From contig NZ_CP054139.1 of NCBI RefSeq assembly GCF_013283875.1, positions 2,480,001 through 2,544,000 on the forward strand: a stretch of 64,000 bases of DNA, written 5' to 3'. Made by a program: the position numbers and the translations under genes. Position 1 is the first letter of the stretch, and each line of letters begins with the position of its first letter. Positions 1-8,292 of this stretch are shown here, one piece after another. The notes under the pieces are model-generated. The model ran no database searches. It was not told where the DNA came from and saw only the letters and a list, made by a program, of their open reading frames with translations. Origin of the DNA: Mucilaginibacter mali. GTDB taxonomy: Bacteria; Bacteroidota; Bacteroidia; Sphingobacteriales; Sphingobacteriaceae.

Positions 1-1036
1 AGCCCCGGGCGTGATCTGGGATTTCGACCACGATGGCAAGGCCGAAGTAGTACACTGGCGCTTTATTGACGGTAAGGAGTGGCTGGTGATCGCCAATGGC
101 CAAACCGGCGAGATCATCCGCAAAACAGAATGGCCTACGCAACCGCTGCCGCATGTGTATAACAATTTCCGTCTGGCCATTGCCAAGTTAACCAAAGGTG
201 CACCTAACGAAATTGCTGTGTTTACCGATATGGGCGGCACCATTAACACCACCCTGTACGATAGCAACCTGAAACAGCTTTGGCAGCATACCGAAAAACG
301 GCTAAAGGATAACCAGGGCCATTATATTTACCCGTTGGATATCGACGAGGACGGCATTGACGAAATTCTTGTCGGTTCGCAACTGCTGGATGCCAAAGGA
401 AAGGAGATCTGGAACCGCTTTGATTTGGTAAACGATAACCACGACCATGCCGATAGCTACAAGGTGATTGATATGGACCACGATGGCAAGCTGGACATTG
501 TGATATCCAACAGCGAGACCGGCGTTTACGCCATTAAGGGCATGACTAAACAGATCATCTGGCAGGCAGTAGCCGAGCACAGCCAGCAACTGGATGTGGG
601 CAATTTCCTCCCGGGCGTGCCTGCGCCGCAAACGGTTATCGGTGGACGTACCTATGGCAAGGCCCCTGGCGAACCGGGCCTGGCCAGTCAGCTGTTTTGG
701 TATGATAACAAGGGTAATTTAGTGAACATGTGGCCGCATGGCTTCCCAATAAACGGTAACCCCAACTTTGTAAGCGGTAACTGGCATGGCAAAGGCGTGC
801 GCGAAGTTTTTTGGTACAAATTTAAGCTGGATAACAAAGGCGAAGGCGTGCTCTATTTCCCCGATCAGGTTTACCACATGTTTGATTTTACCGGTCGCGG
901 GGCGGATGAGGTGGTTACCTTTGGTCGTGGCGTGATGCGTATTTATGGCTCACGTACGGCGATACATACAGGTAAGGACAGGAAAGCCGACTTGCGGTAT
1001 TTGCAATTGAATGTGGCTAATCATACGCATTATTAG
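1..1036 (+). CDS. Rhamnogalacturonan lyase-like (PL11-type) beta-propeller protein, 3' part
   Basis: The frame is open to the left edge, so this is the C-terminal part of a longer protein; the GTG at 11 is unlikely to be the real start. About 344 residues are visible. Three calcium-loop-like motifs of the D-x-D-x-DG kind are seen (DFDHDGKAE near the start, DIDEDGIDE, DMDHDGKLD), typical of FG-GAP/VCBS propellers and of PL11 rhamnogalacturonan lyases, which are eight-bladed propellers cutting the Rha-GalA backbone by beta-elimination. The stretch around HSQQLDVGNF and IGGRTYG fits the general layout of the PL11 C-terminal half. The pectin-degrading neighbourhood supports the role. It could instead be an uncharacterised FG-GAP protein of another lyase family, because the catalytic N-terminal half is not in the window. 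Its last 40 bases are duplicated downstream at 2905-2950. Confidence 0.55.
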   Translation, partial: APGVIWDFDHDGKAEVVHWRFIDGKEWLVIANGQTGEIIRKTEWPTQPLPHVYNNFRLAIAKLTKGAPNEIAVFTDMGGTINTTLYDSNLKQLWQHTEKRLKDNQGHYIYPLDIDEDGIDEILVGSQLLDAKGKEIWNRFDLVNDNHDHADSYKVIDMDHDGKLDIVISNSETGVYAIKGMTKQIIWQAVAEHSQQLDVGNFLPGVPAPQTVIGGRTYGKAPGEPGLASQLFWYDNKGNLVNMWPHGFPINGNPNFVSGNWHGKGVREVFWYKFKLDNKGEGVLYFPDQVYHMFDFTGRGADEVVTFGRGVMRIYGSRTAIHTGKDRKADLRYLQLNVANHTHY

Positions 1037-1039
1037 TAG
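993..1039 (+). repeat. Lyase 3'-end sequence, copy 1 of a duplicated 47-bp segment
   Basis: This segment covers the last codons and stop of the lyase-like gene. A near-identical segment (about 41 of 47 positions, with one deleted base) recurs at 2905-2950, after the aspartyl-protease-like gene. Both copies include tgcggtatttgcaatt and end in attatta-tag. Confidence 0.8.
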
Positions 1040-1056
1040 TTTGGTGAAAAACTTGT

Positions 1057-1596
1057 ATGTCGAGATTATTGGCCATCCGGCAAAAACTTAATCTAACCCA
1101 GGAAGAGCTGTTTGAAAAATCAGGCGTTTCGGTGCGCACTATTCAGCGCATCGAAGCGGGCACTAATCCGAAGGGATACACCTTAAAGGCGCTGGCCAAA
1201 GGATTAGGTATAAGCGAAGATGAACTGACCGGGAAGCAGGAGGCGATCTCAGCAAAAGATACCAAGTGGTTAAAACTGATCAACCTTTCGGCCTTCCCCT
1301 TCATGTTCGCTCCACCTTTAAATATCGTAGTGCCGCTGCTTATTATGTTTGCGAAGAAACAGTTTAACCCGCTTACACGGAAAATTGTTACCATACAAAT
1401 TGTATGGACGCTGATCGCCGTAGTATTGGTTTTAAGTGTTATGATGTTGAACGACTGGTTTGCCATCAGGAGCAAGTATATGATGCTGATCCCTATTGTA
1501 TGGGTACTGGTAAACACTTTTATTATACTGATAAACGCGGTGACAATAGACCGGAACAAAGTGCTACGCATTGACATCGGTTTCAGCATTATATAA
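1057..1596 (+). CDS. XRE-family helix-turn-helix regulator with membrane tail
   Basis: The protein is 179 residues. Residues 3-60 form a Cro/C1-type helix-turn-helix: an LTQEELFEKSGVS-VRTIQRIEAG core followed by TLKALAKGLG. Residues 75-175 carry three or four hydrophobic helices with short basic loops, so the DNA-binding domain is probably tethered to the inner membrane. Small XRE proteins with membrane tails are common in Bacteroidetes; their signals are mostly unknown. It starts 21 bases after the lyase stop on the same strand and precedes an aspartyl-protease-like gene. It lies inside the segment bracketed by the duplicated lyase 3' end, so it may have arrived after the pectin genes. Target genes cannot be told from the sequence. 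Confidence 0.8.
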   Translation: MSRLLAIRQKLNLTQEELFEKSGVSVRTIQRIEAGTNPKGYTLKALAKGLGISEDELTGKQEAISAKDTKWLKLINLSAFPFMFAPPLNIVVPLLIMFAKKQFNPLTRKIVTIQIVWTLIAVVLVLSVMMLNDWFAIRSKYMMLIPIVWVLVNTFIILINAVTIDRNKVLRIDIGFSII

Positions 1597-1698
1597 CCAT
1601 TTGATCATTTGGCGGGCTGTTGTCGGCCATTTGGCGGCGGGTGTCGTACAGATAACTTTAGGTTTTTATTTTCCTTTGGAACTATAAAAACAATAAAA

Positions 1699-2898
1699 AT
1701 GGCTTACACAAAAATCACGTCAAGGTGCGCATCTATATTGTTACTATGCCTCGCCCTGGGCATACCTGCTTTAGCACAAAAGAAAATCCCTGTAATAAGA
1801 TCTACCACCAGGCATTCCACTATTTACGATGGAATGATAAAAATGCCATGGGATCTGGACCCTAAAGTTAAGACCGATGTTTATTATGTAAACGTACCGC
1901 GCCGGCCAGGCAAAGTAACCCTGGCAACCGATCAGGGCCAGGTTAGCTTTAAAACAAAGTTTGGAAATGATTACGACCTGATCGTGCTGATTAATGATAA
2001 AGACAGCTGCCATGTCCGCATCAGCGCTAAGGATGACCCGGCAACGCGGGCGTTAAGCCCGGGCGGCTCCTTCCCTGATACCATATCATTTACATTAAAA
2101 GGATCGAGGATCTATTTGCCGGGGATACTTAACGGGAAGGATACCGTGAGTATTCAGTTTGATACCGGCGCCAATGCCGCCTGTGTCAGCAAGGCATCGT
2201 CCGAAAGGTTGAAACTTGTTTTTGGGGGTAAAACCATCCTGAGTAATTCGCAGGGTGTTAACGAGGTGCGTAAAAGCGTGAATAATAAACTTACTGTGGG
2301 CCGTCTCCATTTCAACAGCATGTCGTTTGTAGAAACCGGTAATATGCAGCCCGGTGAAGACCTGATTATCGGCTACAATCTTTTACGCCATAAGATCATT
2401 GAAATTGATTACGATAAACACCTGTTTATTGTGCACGATAAGCTACCTGTCAATGCCAAAAGCTTCGTAAAGCAACCACTGGTTAACCGGCTGAGCCTTA
2501 AAACAAATATTGTACAAAACGGCAAAAAATATATCTTTTGGGTGGGCATGGATACCGGGCGCGACGGCACCATGCTGATCGGCCAGGAATTTACAGAACA
2601 ACCCGGCGTTTGGGAAAATCTGAAAGAATTGACCATGATAAACGGACGCAAAATCATCAGGCTTGACGCAACCATTGCCGGCGTAACCTTTAAAGACATT
2701 GTAACCAACGCCGCCGACCCCACAAAACCCGCGGCCCGAAGAACCGGAACTTATTTTGGTAATGTGATCCTTAACCATTTCAATTGGATCATTGATAACG
2801 TTAATGGCTGCATTTATTTAAAACCCAATAGTCGTATTAATGAGCCTTATTCTAATTATAGTAGTTATGAGAGTGAGATGAAGAAGTTGAATCAGTAG
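1699..2898 (+). CDS. Secreted pepsin/retropepsin-like aspartyl protease family protein
   Basis: The ATG at 1699 is preferred over an upstream TTG in the same frame because it begins a clear Sec signal peptide (hydrophobic SILLLCLALGIPALA, cleavage before QKK). The mature protein of about 375 residues holds two clan-AA aspartyl protease signatures: FDTGANAACVS in the first half and GMDTGRDGTMLIG in the second, each followed by hydrophobic strands (for example DLIIGYNLL). Two DTG motifs in one chain suggest a single-chain, two-lobed fold. The substrate is unknown. The gene follows the XRE regulator by about 100 bases. Its stop at 2898 lies just before the second copy of the lyase 3'-end duplication, so the gene pair is flanked by that repeat. 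Confidence 0.7.
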   Translation: MAYTKITSRCASILLLCLALGIPALAQKKIPVIRSTTRHSTIYDGMIKMPWDLDPKVKTDVYYVNVPRRPGKVTLATDQGQVSFKTKFGNDYDLIVLINDKDSCHVRISAKDDPATRALSPGGSFPDTISFTLKGSRIYLPGILNGKDTVSIQFDTGANAACVSKASSERLKLVFGGKTILSNSQGVNEVRKSVNNKLTVGRLHFNSMSFVETGNMQPGEDLIIGYNLLRHKIIEIDYDKHLFIVHDKLPVNAKSFVKQPLVNRLSLKTNIVQNGKKYIFWVGMDTGRDGTMLIGQEFTEQPGVWENLKELTMINGRKIIRLDATIAGVTFKDIVTNAADPTKPAARRTGTYFGNVILNHFNWIIDNVNGCIYLKPNSRINEPYSNYSSYESEMKKLNQ

Positions 2899-2904
2899 GC
2901 TGGC

Positions 2905-2950
2905 TGCGGTATTTGCAATTAAATGTGGCAATCATGCATATTATTAATAG
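2905..2950 (+). repeat. Lyase 3'-end sequence, decayed copy 2
   Basis: The segment matches the end of the lyase-like gene at 993-1039, with about five substitutions and one missing base that would shift the frame. It has no start codon of its own and is a non-coding remnant. It marks the right border of the XRE plus aspartyl-protease segment. Confidence 0.8.
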
Positions 2951-2981
2951 ATTAGCCATTCATCGCGTGGGATAGTAATAA

Positions 2982-3506
2982 ATGGAAATATTTAAAGACT
3001 TCGATTTTTCAAACTTTTGGGATGACAGCGAATATGCGCTTCAAGAGTATATCGAAGAAAAGCCGACAGATCAGTTAATTAAATCAATTGAAGATGAACT
3101 TGGTTATAAACTACCGGCTTCATATATTGAGTTAATGAAGTTGCATAATGGGGGAATTCCTAAAAATGATTGTTACCCAACATCAGAACCTACTACCTGG
3201 GCAGAAAACCATATCGCAATTACTGGGATCATGAGTATAGGAAGAAATAAAAGTTATTCTCTATGTGGAAGTTTAGGTAGTCAGTTTATGATTGACAAGT
3301 GGGGCTACCCAAACACAGGTATTTTTATTTGCGATTGCCCTTCGGCAGGACACGATATGGTAATGCTTGATTATTCAAATTGCGGTAAGAATGGCGAACC
3401 TGAAGTTGTTCACATTGACCAGGAATCTGGTTACAAAAAGACCTTTTTAGCTAAGAATTTCGAAAGTTTTATATGCGGTCTTGTTACTTCCGATGTGTAT
3501 TCATAA
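2982..3506 (+). CDS. SMI1/KNR4 (SUKH) family protein
   Basis: The 174-residue protein has the SUKH layout: an N-terminal IKSIEDELGYKLPASYIELMKLHNGG block (about residues 35-60), then central strands around SYSLCGSLGSQFMIDKWGYPNTGIFICDCPSAGHDMVMLDYSNCG, and a closing FLAKNFESFICGL helix. SUKH proteins often act as immunity proteins against secreted nuclease or deaminase toxins, but orphan copies are common. No toxin gene is next to it. There is no signal peptide, so it is cytoplasmic. The coding sequence is visibly richer in A and T than its glycosidase neighbours, which fits horizontal arrival, although composition was judged by eye. Confidence 0.8.
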   Translation: MEIFKDFDFSNFWDDSEYALQEYIEEKPTDQLIKSIEDELGYKLPASYIELMKLHNGGIPKNDCYPTSEPTTWAENHIAITGIMSIGRNKSYSLCGSLGSQFMIDKWGYPNTGIFICDCPSAGHDMVMLDYSNCGKNGEPEVVHIDQESGYKKTFLAKNFESFICGLVTSDVYS

Positions 3507-3693
3507 AGATATCTCCACTGCTTGCAATGGGTAATAATGAAATCCAGCCAATGGCTATGCATTTTTTAAGATTAGTTCATCAAGAGAACAAAATCTAAAC
3601 AAATTACTAAAGGCTTTTTTAGAGGATTGAGCTCCCCTTAGAGTTCGAACGCAATTGATTGAGGTAATTAAAAACATGAGTAGAGAATATAGC

Positions 3694-6063
3694 CTACCCC
3701 CTCCTAAACACATAATGCAACACCATCCGATACAACTCATCCGGCAGGAATGGCTTCACCATTACATCATCAATACCCGCTTGTATGGTTTGCTCCTCTA
3801 CCTCCTTGGGTAAGTTGGCGGTTAGGGCTATAATAGGTACAGCCACATTGCTGGCGCGCATTTTTTTGGCCGATTCGTAACCGTCCATCACGGGCATGTG
3901 CAGGTCCATCAGCACCAGGCGGTGGCGGGTAACGTCAAGTTTCTCCAGGGCTTCCTGCCCGTTTGTGGCCACATCAATAGTGGCCCCCCAGCGCTTCAGG
4001 TAGGTTTGGGCCACAAGTACGTTCATGGGGTTGTCTTCCACCAGCAAAATAGCAATACCGGTTAAGGGTTGCTGCGTTTCGGCCGGTAAGTTATCTTTCT
4101 GCATTTGTTCGGCATTGGCCGCGCTTTTATCAAATGTTTGTATAAAATAGAAGGTAGAGCCCTTGCCCTCCTCGCTATGTAAATTCAGCTGCGCGTTTTG
4201 GAGTTCCAATATACGCTTAGTAATGGCCAATCCCAAACCCGTACCCCCAAAGCCGCGCGAGGTTGACGAATCGGCCTGGGTAAAACGTTCGAATATCAGT
4301 TGTTGTTTTTCAACCGGGATGCCAATGCCGGTATCTTTCACCTGTATGTTAAGCGTGATGGTTTGGTCGGTTTCCCCGTTCACGCTTACAACCACCTGCA
4401 CATAACCGATATGGGTAAACTTAATGGCATTATGCACCAAATTGGTCATCACCTGCGAGAGGCGGGTCGGGTCGCCCATTACCTTATGCGTCAACCCCTC
4501 ATCAATTTTTATCCGTAGCCCTATCCCCTTGTCCTGCGCCGAAGCTTTTAAAGCGGCCACCACATTGCGGGCAATAGCGGCCACATCCATCTCAATATGT
4601 TCGAAGGTGATCTTACCGGCTTCTATCTTATTATAATCCAATACATCGTTCACAATAGCCAGCAGGTTGTTGGCACTGAACAGCATTACGTCCAGATGCT
4701 CCACCTGGTCGGGGCGCGGGTTATTCTTTAACAGCAGGTGCCCCATTCCTATCACCGAGTTAAGCGGCGTACGGATCTCATGACTCATCGTACTCAAAAA
4801 CTCGCTTTTGGCTATCAGGCCCTGCTCGGCATCGCGACGGGCCTTCTTTAATACAAACGATACCCGGTGCGACAGGATAAGCGATTGCAGAAAGAAAAAC
4901 ATCAAATACCCGATAAAGCTCAGCAATTGTAAAGGCGGTATCAGCGCCCAGTAATGAAACAGCGATATGCCGAAAACGGACATCAGCGCCACAGCGCTCA
5001 TCAGCGAATAGATAGCCCCCGGGCGTTTATTGCGGTAAGCGCGCGCGTATACAAACGGAATGTAGACCAGGCAAAACAGCATCACCACCAAAAAGGGGTT
5101 CACCAGCTGGGTAAAATAATACGGCGTAAGGCATAAAGAGGCAATGGTAAACGCGAAGCAAAGCAGATTGATGATATATACCGCGGCCTTGTTAGCATCA
5201 AGCGGGTAAATATAGCGCGTATACAGGCCAAACAGCCCCAGGCCAAGGAACAAACTCACATACTCCAGCCGGGCGGCTATGTACCAGTGTATACTGGGCA
5301 GCAGGCTGTGCAGCACATAATTATCGGTGCCGATAATGCGGTAACTGTAAACAATGGAATATAACGAGAACAGCAATATAGCCTTATCGCGACTGCCCAG
5401 CAGGTACAGCCCCAAAAAGAAAAAGCCGCCCATCAGCAAGCAACCGGTCAGCAGCAGGTCGATGGCTTCGGCACGGCGGCGGTCAAGTTCAATAATATCG
5501 CGTTTGGCAATAAACAAGGGTTTGCTTACGCCGCCCTTGCTGTGCACAAAATTAGCTACCTGCAATACCAGGTGCAAGGTATCTACCCCGCGGCGCAGGT
5601 TGGCACCGCCGTAAGCCCAATGCGGTTCAAAACCTTTTGCCGAAGTACTGATCTGCCCATTCTCGGCCACCGGATCGCCGTTAATAAAAAAGCGGTAAGC
5701 GCAATACATATCAGGTACCGAAATGCGCAGGCGCACACTGTCTTTCGGTATCAATACGGTTAGTTTATAGGTGGCATAGCCGAAAGCGGGAAGTTCCTCT
5801 CCGTTAAGGTTATACCCGTTCCATTTAAAGGGAAATTTTACAAGGGTGCCTTTATGTTTTGCCGAATCATTGGGTTCGATAAATTGCTGCCAGTAAAATT
5901 CCCATTCGCCGTTCAGGGCGATCTTCTTTTCAAATGATTGGTGGCGCAGGTCCAATACTCCTTTTTTGGCTACCGGCGGCTGCGAAAAATCTCCGGTGCA
6001 CCCGCCCAAAAACAGGCATGGCAGTAAAAACAGCAGCAAACAAAAAGGCCAGGTAAACCTCAT
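3694..6063 (-). CDS. Hybrid sensor histidine kinase/response regulator (7TMR-DISM type)
   Basis: The ATG at 6063 is chosen over one 66 bases upstream because it opens a lipoprotein-like leader with an LGGC lipobox (Cys22). The protein has 789 residues. Order: a periplasmic beta-sandwich sensor resembling 7TMR-DISMED2 (about 30-180, with LNGEWEFYWQQF and TLHLVLQVANF), seven membrane helices (about 195-400), a HisKA domain with the phosphoacceptor His428 in STMSHEIRTPLN, an HATPase domain (NLVHNAIKF, DTGIGIP, GFGGTGLGLAI), and a C-terminal receiver with phospho-acceptor Asp720 in LVLMDLHMPVMDG and the conserved lysine in VKPF. No DNA-binding domain is present, so it must signal through a partner or phosphorelay. 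The DISM sensor suggests a small carbohydrate-like ligand. It is transcribed away from the GH39 group. Confidence 0.9.
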   Translation of the reverse strand: MRFTWPFCLLLFLLPCLFLGGCTGDFSQPPVAKKGVLDLRHQSFEKKIALNGEWEFYWQQFIEPNDSAKHKGTLVKFPFKWNGYNLNGEELPAFGYATYKLTVLIPKDSVRLRISVPDMYCAYRFFINGDPVAENGQISTSAKGFEPHWAYGGANLRRGVDTLHLVLQVANFVHSKGGVSKPLFIAKRDIIELDRRRAEAIDLLLTGCLLMGGFFFLGLYLLGSRDKAILLFSLYSIVYSYRIIGTDNYVLHSLLPSIHWYIAARLEYVSLFLGLGLFGLYTRYIYPLDANKAAVYIINLLCFAFTIASLCLTPYYFTQLVNPFLVVMLFCLVYIPFVYARAYRNKRPGAIYSLMSAVALMSVFGISLFHYWALIPPLQLLSFIGYLMFFFLQSLILSHRVSFVLKKARRDAEQGLIAKSEFLSTMSHEIRTPLNSVIGMGHLLLKNNPRPDQVEHLDVMLFSANNLLAIVNDVLDYNKIEAGKITFEHIEMDVAAIARNVVAALKASAQDKGIGLRIKIDEGLTHKVMGDPTRLSQVMTNLVHNAIKFTHIGYVQVVVSVNGETDQTITLNIQVKDTGIGIPVEKQQLIFERFTQADSSTSRGFGGTGLGLAITKRILELQNAQLNLHSEEGKGSTFYFIQTFDKSAANAEQMQKDNLPAETQQPLTGIAILLVEDNPMNVLVAQTYLKRWGATIDVATNGQEALEKLDVTRHRLVLMDLHMPVMDGYESAKKMRASNVAVPIIALTANLPKEVEEQTIQAGIDDVMVKPFLPDELYRMVLHYVFRRG

Positions 6064-6163
6064 GTAACAGACGGTAGATTTGGCTTTAAAGATATTGAAT
6101 AAAATATAGCTAAAGGGAATATTGTTCATTCATTTTTTGTTTGCACTTAGCCATAAAGCGATT

Positions 6164-6256
6164 CTGTAGAGACACGATACTTCGTGTCGCCCGCTACGTT
6201 GATAATAACCTGGCACTACGCAATGTACTAAGACACGAAGTATCGTGTCTCTACAG
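6164..6256. repeat. Inverted-repeat element, family A (copy 1)
   Basis: Two 25-base arms, beginning ctgtagagacacgatac and ending with its complement, enclose a 43-base spacer. Nearly the same arms occur at 37509-37581 with a different, shorter spacer. It is a REP-like palindromic element, in the 323-bp gap between the sensor kinase and the GH39 gene. The rest of that gap (6257-6386) is AT-rich and should hold the promoter for the plus-strand glycosidase genes; no clear TAnnTTTG element was recognised there. Confidence 0.85.
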
Positions 6257-6386
6257 AGTGTTCCATCCTGCACCATCCCGATTTGCCTAAAAATCTGGTT
6301 ACATTAACAACGATTAATAATTGTGTTGATTAAATTTAAATAGTTTTTATAAACCCATTATTTATCCCCGCTTACTGTAACCCATC

Positions 6387-8072
6387 ATGAAGAAACTGTA
6401 CCAGGCAGCCTTTTTCGTAGCGTGTATTATTGGCATTCATTCATTTGCATTCGCGCAGCAAAATCCACAAACGGCAACCAATATCAATGTCGATATTAAT
6501 AGATCCGTTGGCGATATGAAGCCCATCTGGGCCTGGTTCGGGCATGACGAGCCTAATTACACCTACATGAAAGATGGCCGCAAGCTGCTCACTGAACTAT
6601 CGGCGCTTAGCCCGGTACCGGTTTACATGCGCACGCACAACCTGATGACCAGCGGCGATGGCACCCCCGCCCTAAAATGGGGATCGACCAATATTTATAC
6701 CGAAGATGCCAGGGGCAACCCGGTTTATAACTTCCGCATCGTAGACAGTATTTTTGATACCTATATTAAACGCGGAATGAAACCGCTGGCGCAATTGGGC
6801 TTTATGCCCGAGGCGCTCTCCACCCATCCCGAACCTTACCAGCACCACTGGAAACCGGGTGTGGAATATAAAGCGATAGAAACCGGCTGGGCTTATCCCC
6901 CAAAAGATTATAAAAAATGGGGCGAACTGGTTTACCAGTGGGTAAAGCATTGCGTAGCCCGTTATGGCGCCAAAGAGGTGGCCTCCTGGTATTGGGAAGT
7001 TTGGAACGAACCCGATGGCGCTTACTGGAAAGGTACTGTCCCCGAATTTTATAAACTGTACGATTACGCTGCCGATGGTGTAAAACGCGCGCTGCCCGAA
7101 GCTAAAATTGGCGGTTGTAACGTTACCGGTGGTGGCATGCGGTTCCTGACCGGCTTCCTAAACCATTGTTTAAAAGATACCAATTATGTAACCGGTAAGA
7201 TCGGCTCCCCGCTGGATGCAGTGCTGTTTCATGCTAAGGGATCACCCAAAATAACTAACGGGCAGGTGCGTATGGGTATCCTGAACCAACTGCGCAACAT
7301 GAACAACATGTTCAAACTGATCGCATCCTATCCGCAACTTAAAGGCTTGCCGGTTATCATCGGCGAATCGGACCCGGAAGGCTGTGCGGCCTGTGGTATG
7401 GCTACCAATCCGGAAAATGCCTACCGTAATGGCACACTTTATTCAAGCTATACAGCTGCTTCATTTGCAAGGGCTTATCAACTTGCCGATCAGTACAATA
7501 TCAATCTCATCGGCGCGGTGAGCTGGTCGTTCGAGTTCGAGGATCAGCCCTGGTTTGCCGGCTTCCGCGACCTGGCTACCAATGGTGTGGATAAGCCGGT
7601 ACTGAATGTATTCCGCATGTTTGGAATGATGAAGGGCAAGCGCCTCAGTGTTCAAAGCGATGCGATGTATGCTTTGCAACCCATATTGGATTCGGGCATA
7701 CGCAAACAGCCCGATGTTGGCGCACTGGCATCAGCAACCGATAAAACCGCGGCGGTAATGATGTGGAACTATCATGATGATGACAATGCACGCACCCCTC
7801 GCCCGGTATCGCTGCAATTAGCAAACCTCCCTGCAAAAACGGTTACATTAACGCGCTATGTGATCGACTGGACACACAGCAATTCGTACGAGGTATGGAA
7901 AAAGATGGGATCGCCGCAAAACCCAACTCCGGCACAGATAGCGCAACTGGAAAAAGCAGGAATGCTGCAAAGTTTGAGTAAAGGGCAAAAAGTGAACACC
8001 ATCAACGGAAACCTTAACGTAAAAACCACATTGCAGGCGCAGGGGGTTGAGTTGGTGAAGGTGGATTGGTAA
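6387..8072 (+). CDS. Secreted GH39-family glycoside hydrolase
   Basis: The 561-residue protein opens with a signal peptide (hydrophobic FFVACIIGIHSFAFA, cleavage before QQN). The (beta/alpha)8 domain carries the clan GH-A pair: acid/base Glu208 in YWEVWNEPDGAYW and nucleophile Glu327 in PVIIGESDPEG. The early motif AWFGHDEPNYTYM and the spacing of the two glutamates match GH39, known for beta-xylosidase and related activities. A short beta-rich C-terminal domain follows (about 440-561). In this pectin locus the substrate may be a side-chain sugar of rhamnogalacturonan or arabinogalactan; specificity cannot be read from sequence. It is the first gene of a plus-strand run with the GH106-like and GH28 genes, separated from the former by a REP-like element. 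Confidence 0.8.
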   Translation: MKKLYQAAFFVACIIGIHSFAFAQQNPQTATNINVDINRSVGDMKPIWAWFGHDEPNYTYMKDGRKLLTELSALSPVPVYMRTHNLMTSGDGTPALKWGSTNIYTEDARGNPVYNFRIVDSIFDTYIKRGMKPLAQLGFMPEALSTHPEPYQHHWKPGVEYKAIETGWAYPPKDYKKWGELVYQWVKHCVARYGAKEVASWYWEVWNEPDGAYWKGTVPEFYKLYDYAADGVKRALPEAKIGGCNVTGGGMRFLTGFLNHCLKDTNYVTGKIGSPLDAVLFHAKGSPKITNGQVRMGILNQLRNMNNMFKLIASYPQLKGLPVIIGESDPEGCAACGMATNPENAYRNGTLYSSYTAASFARAYQLADQYNINLIGAVSWSFEFEDQPWFAGFRDLATNGVDKPVLNVFRMFGMMKGKRLSVQSDAMYALQPILDSGIRKQPDVGALASATDKTAAVMMWNYHDDDNARTPRPVSLQLANLPAKTVTLTRYVIDWTHSNSYEVWKKMGSPQNPTPAQIAQLEKAGMLQSLSKGQKVNTINGNLNVKTTLQAQGVELVKVDW

Positions 8073-8074
8073 AA

Positions 8075-8248
8075 GACTCACCCGGTCGTGGCTTCGCCCG
8101 CCCCCCCTCTCTCCGCTACGCGGAAAGAGGGGGTATACGAGAACCGATAGCAACAGGTTTGAAACTTATCGCTATATAAAAAATACGCCTACCCTCTTTC
8201 CGCGTAGCGGAGAGAGGGTAGGCGAGCGTAGCGCAGTCGGGGTGAGTC
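8075..8248. repeat. Inverted-repeat element, family B (copy 1)
   Basis: The outer ends are gactcacccggtcgtggc on the left and the complement of gactcaccccgactgcgc on the right. Inside lies a second inverted pair, cctctctccgctacgcggaaagaggg and its near-complement. The element fills most of the space between the GH39 stop and the next gene. A second copy with the same two end types in opposite orientation lies at 25834-25964. Confidence 0.85.
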
Positions 8249-8292
8249 TACAGATATGGATCGCTTCTGCGCATAACCATAAAATATACAGC

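Noticed and set aside
3600..3680. A possible tRNA remnant suggested by agttcgaacg
   Set aside because: Only the T-loop-like string is present; no acceptor stem, anticodon arm or CCA-side pairing can be drawn.
6261..6280. An atcctg-N4-atcccg pair before the GH39 gene resembling the shared operator
   Set aside because: The 10-base period fits, but one repeat is degenerate, the orientation relative to the gene is opposite to the other two sites, and no TTTG or TAnnTT element stands at the right distance.
8242..8292. Upstream ATG as start of the GH106-like gene
   Set aside because: It lies in the right end of a family B repeat and would put a polar stretch before the signal peptide that begins at 8293.
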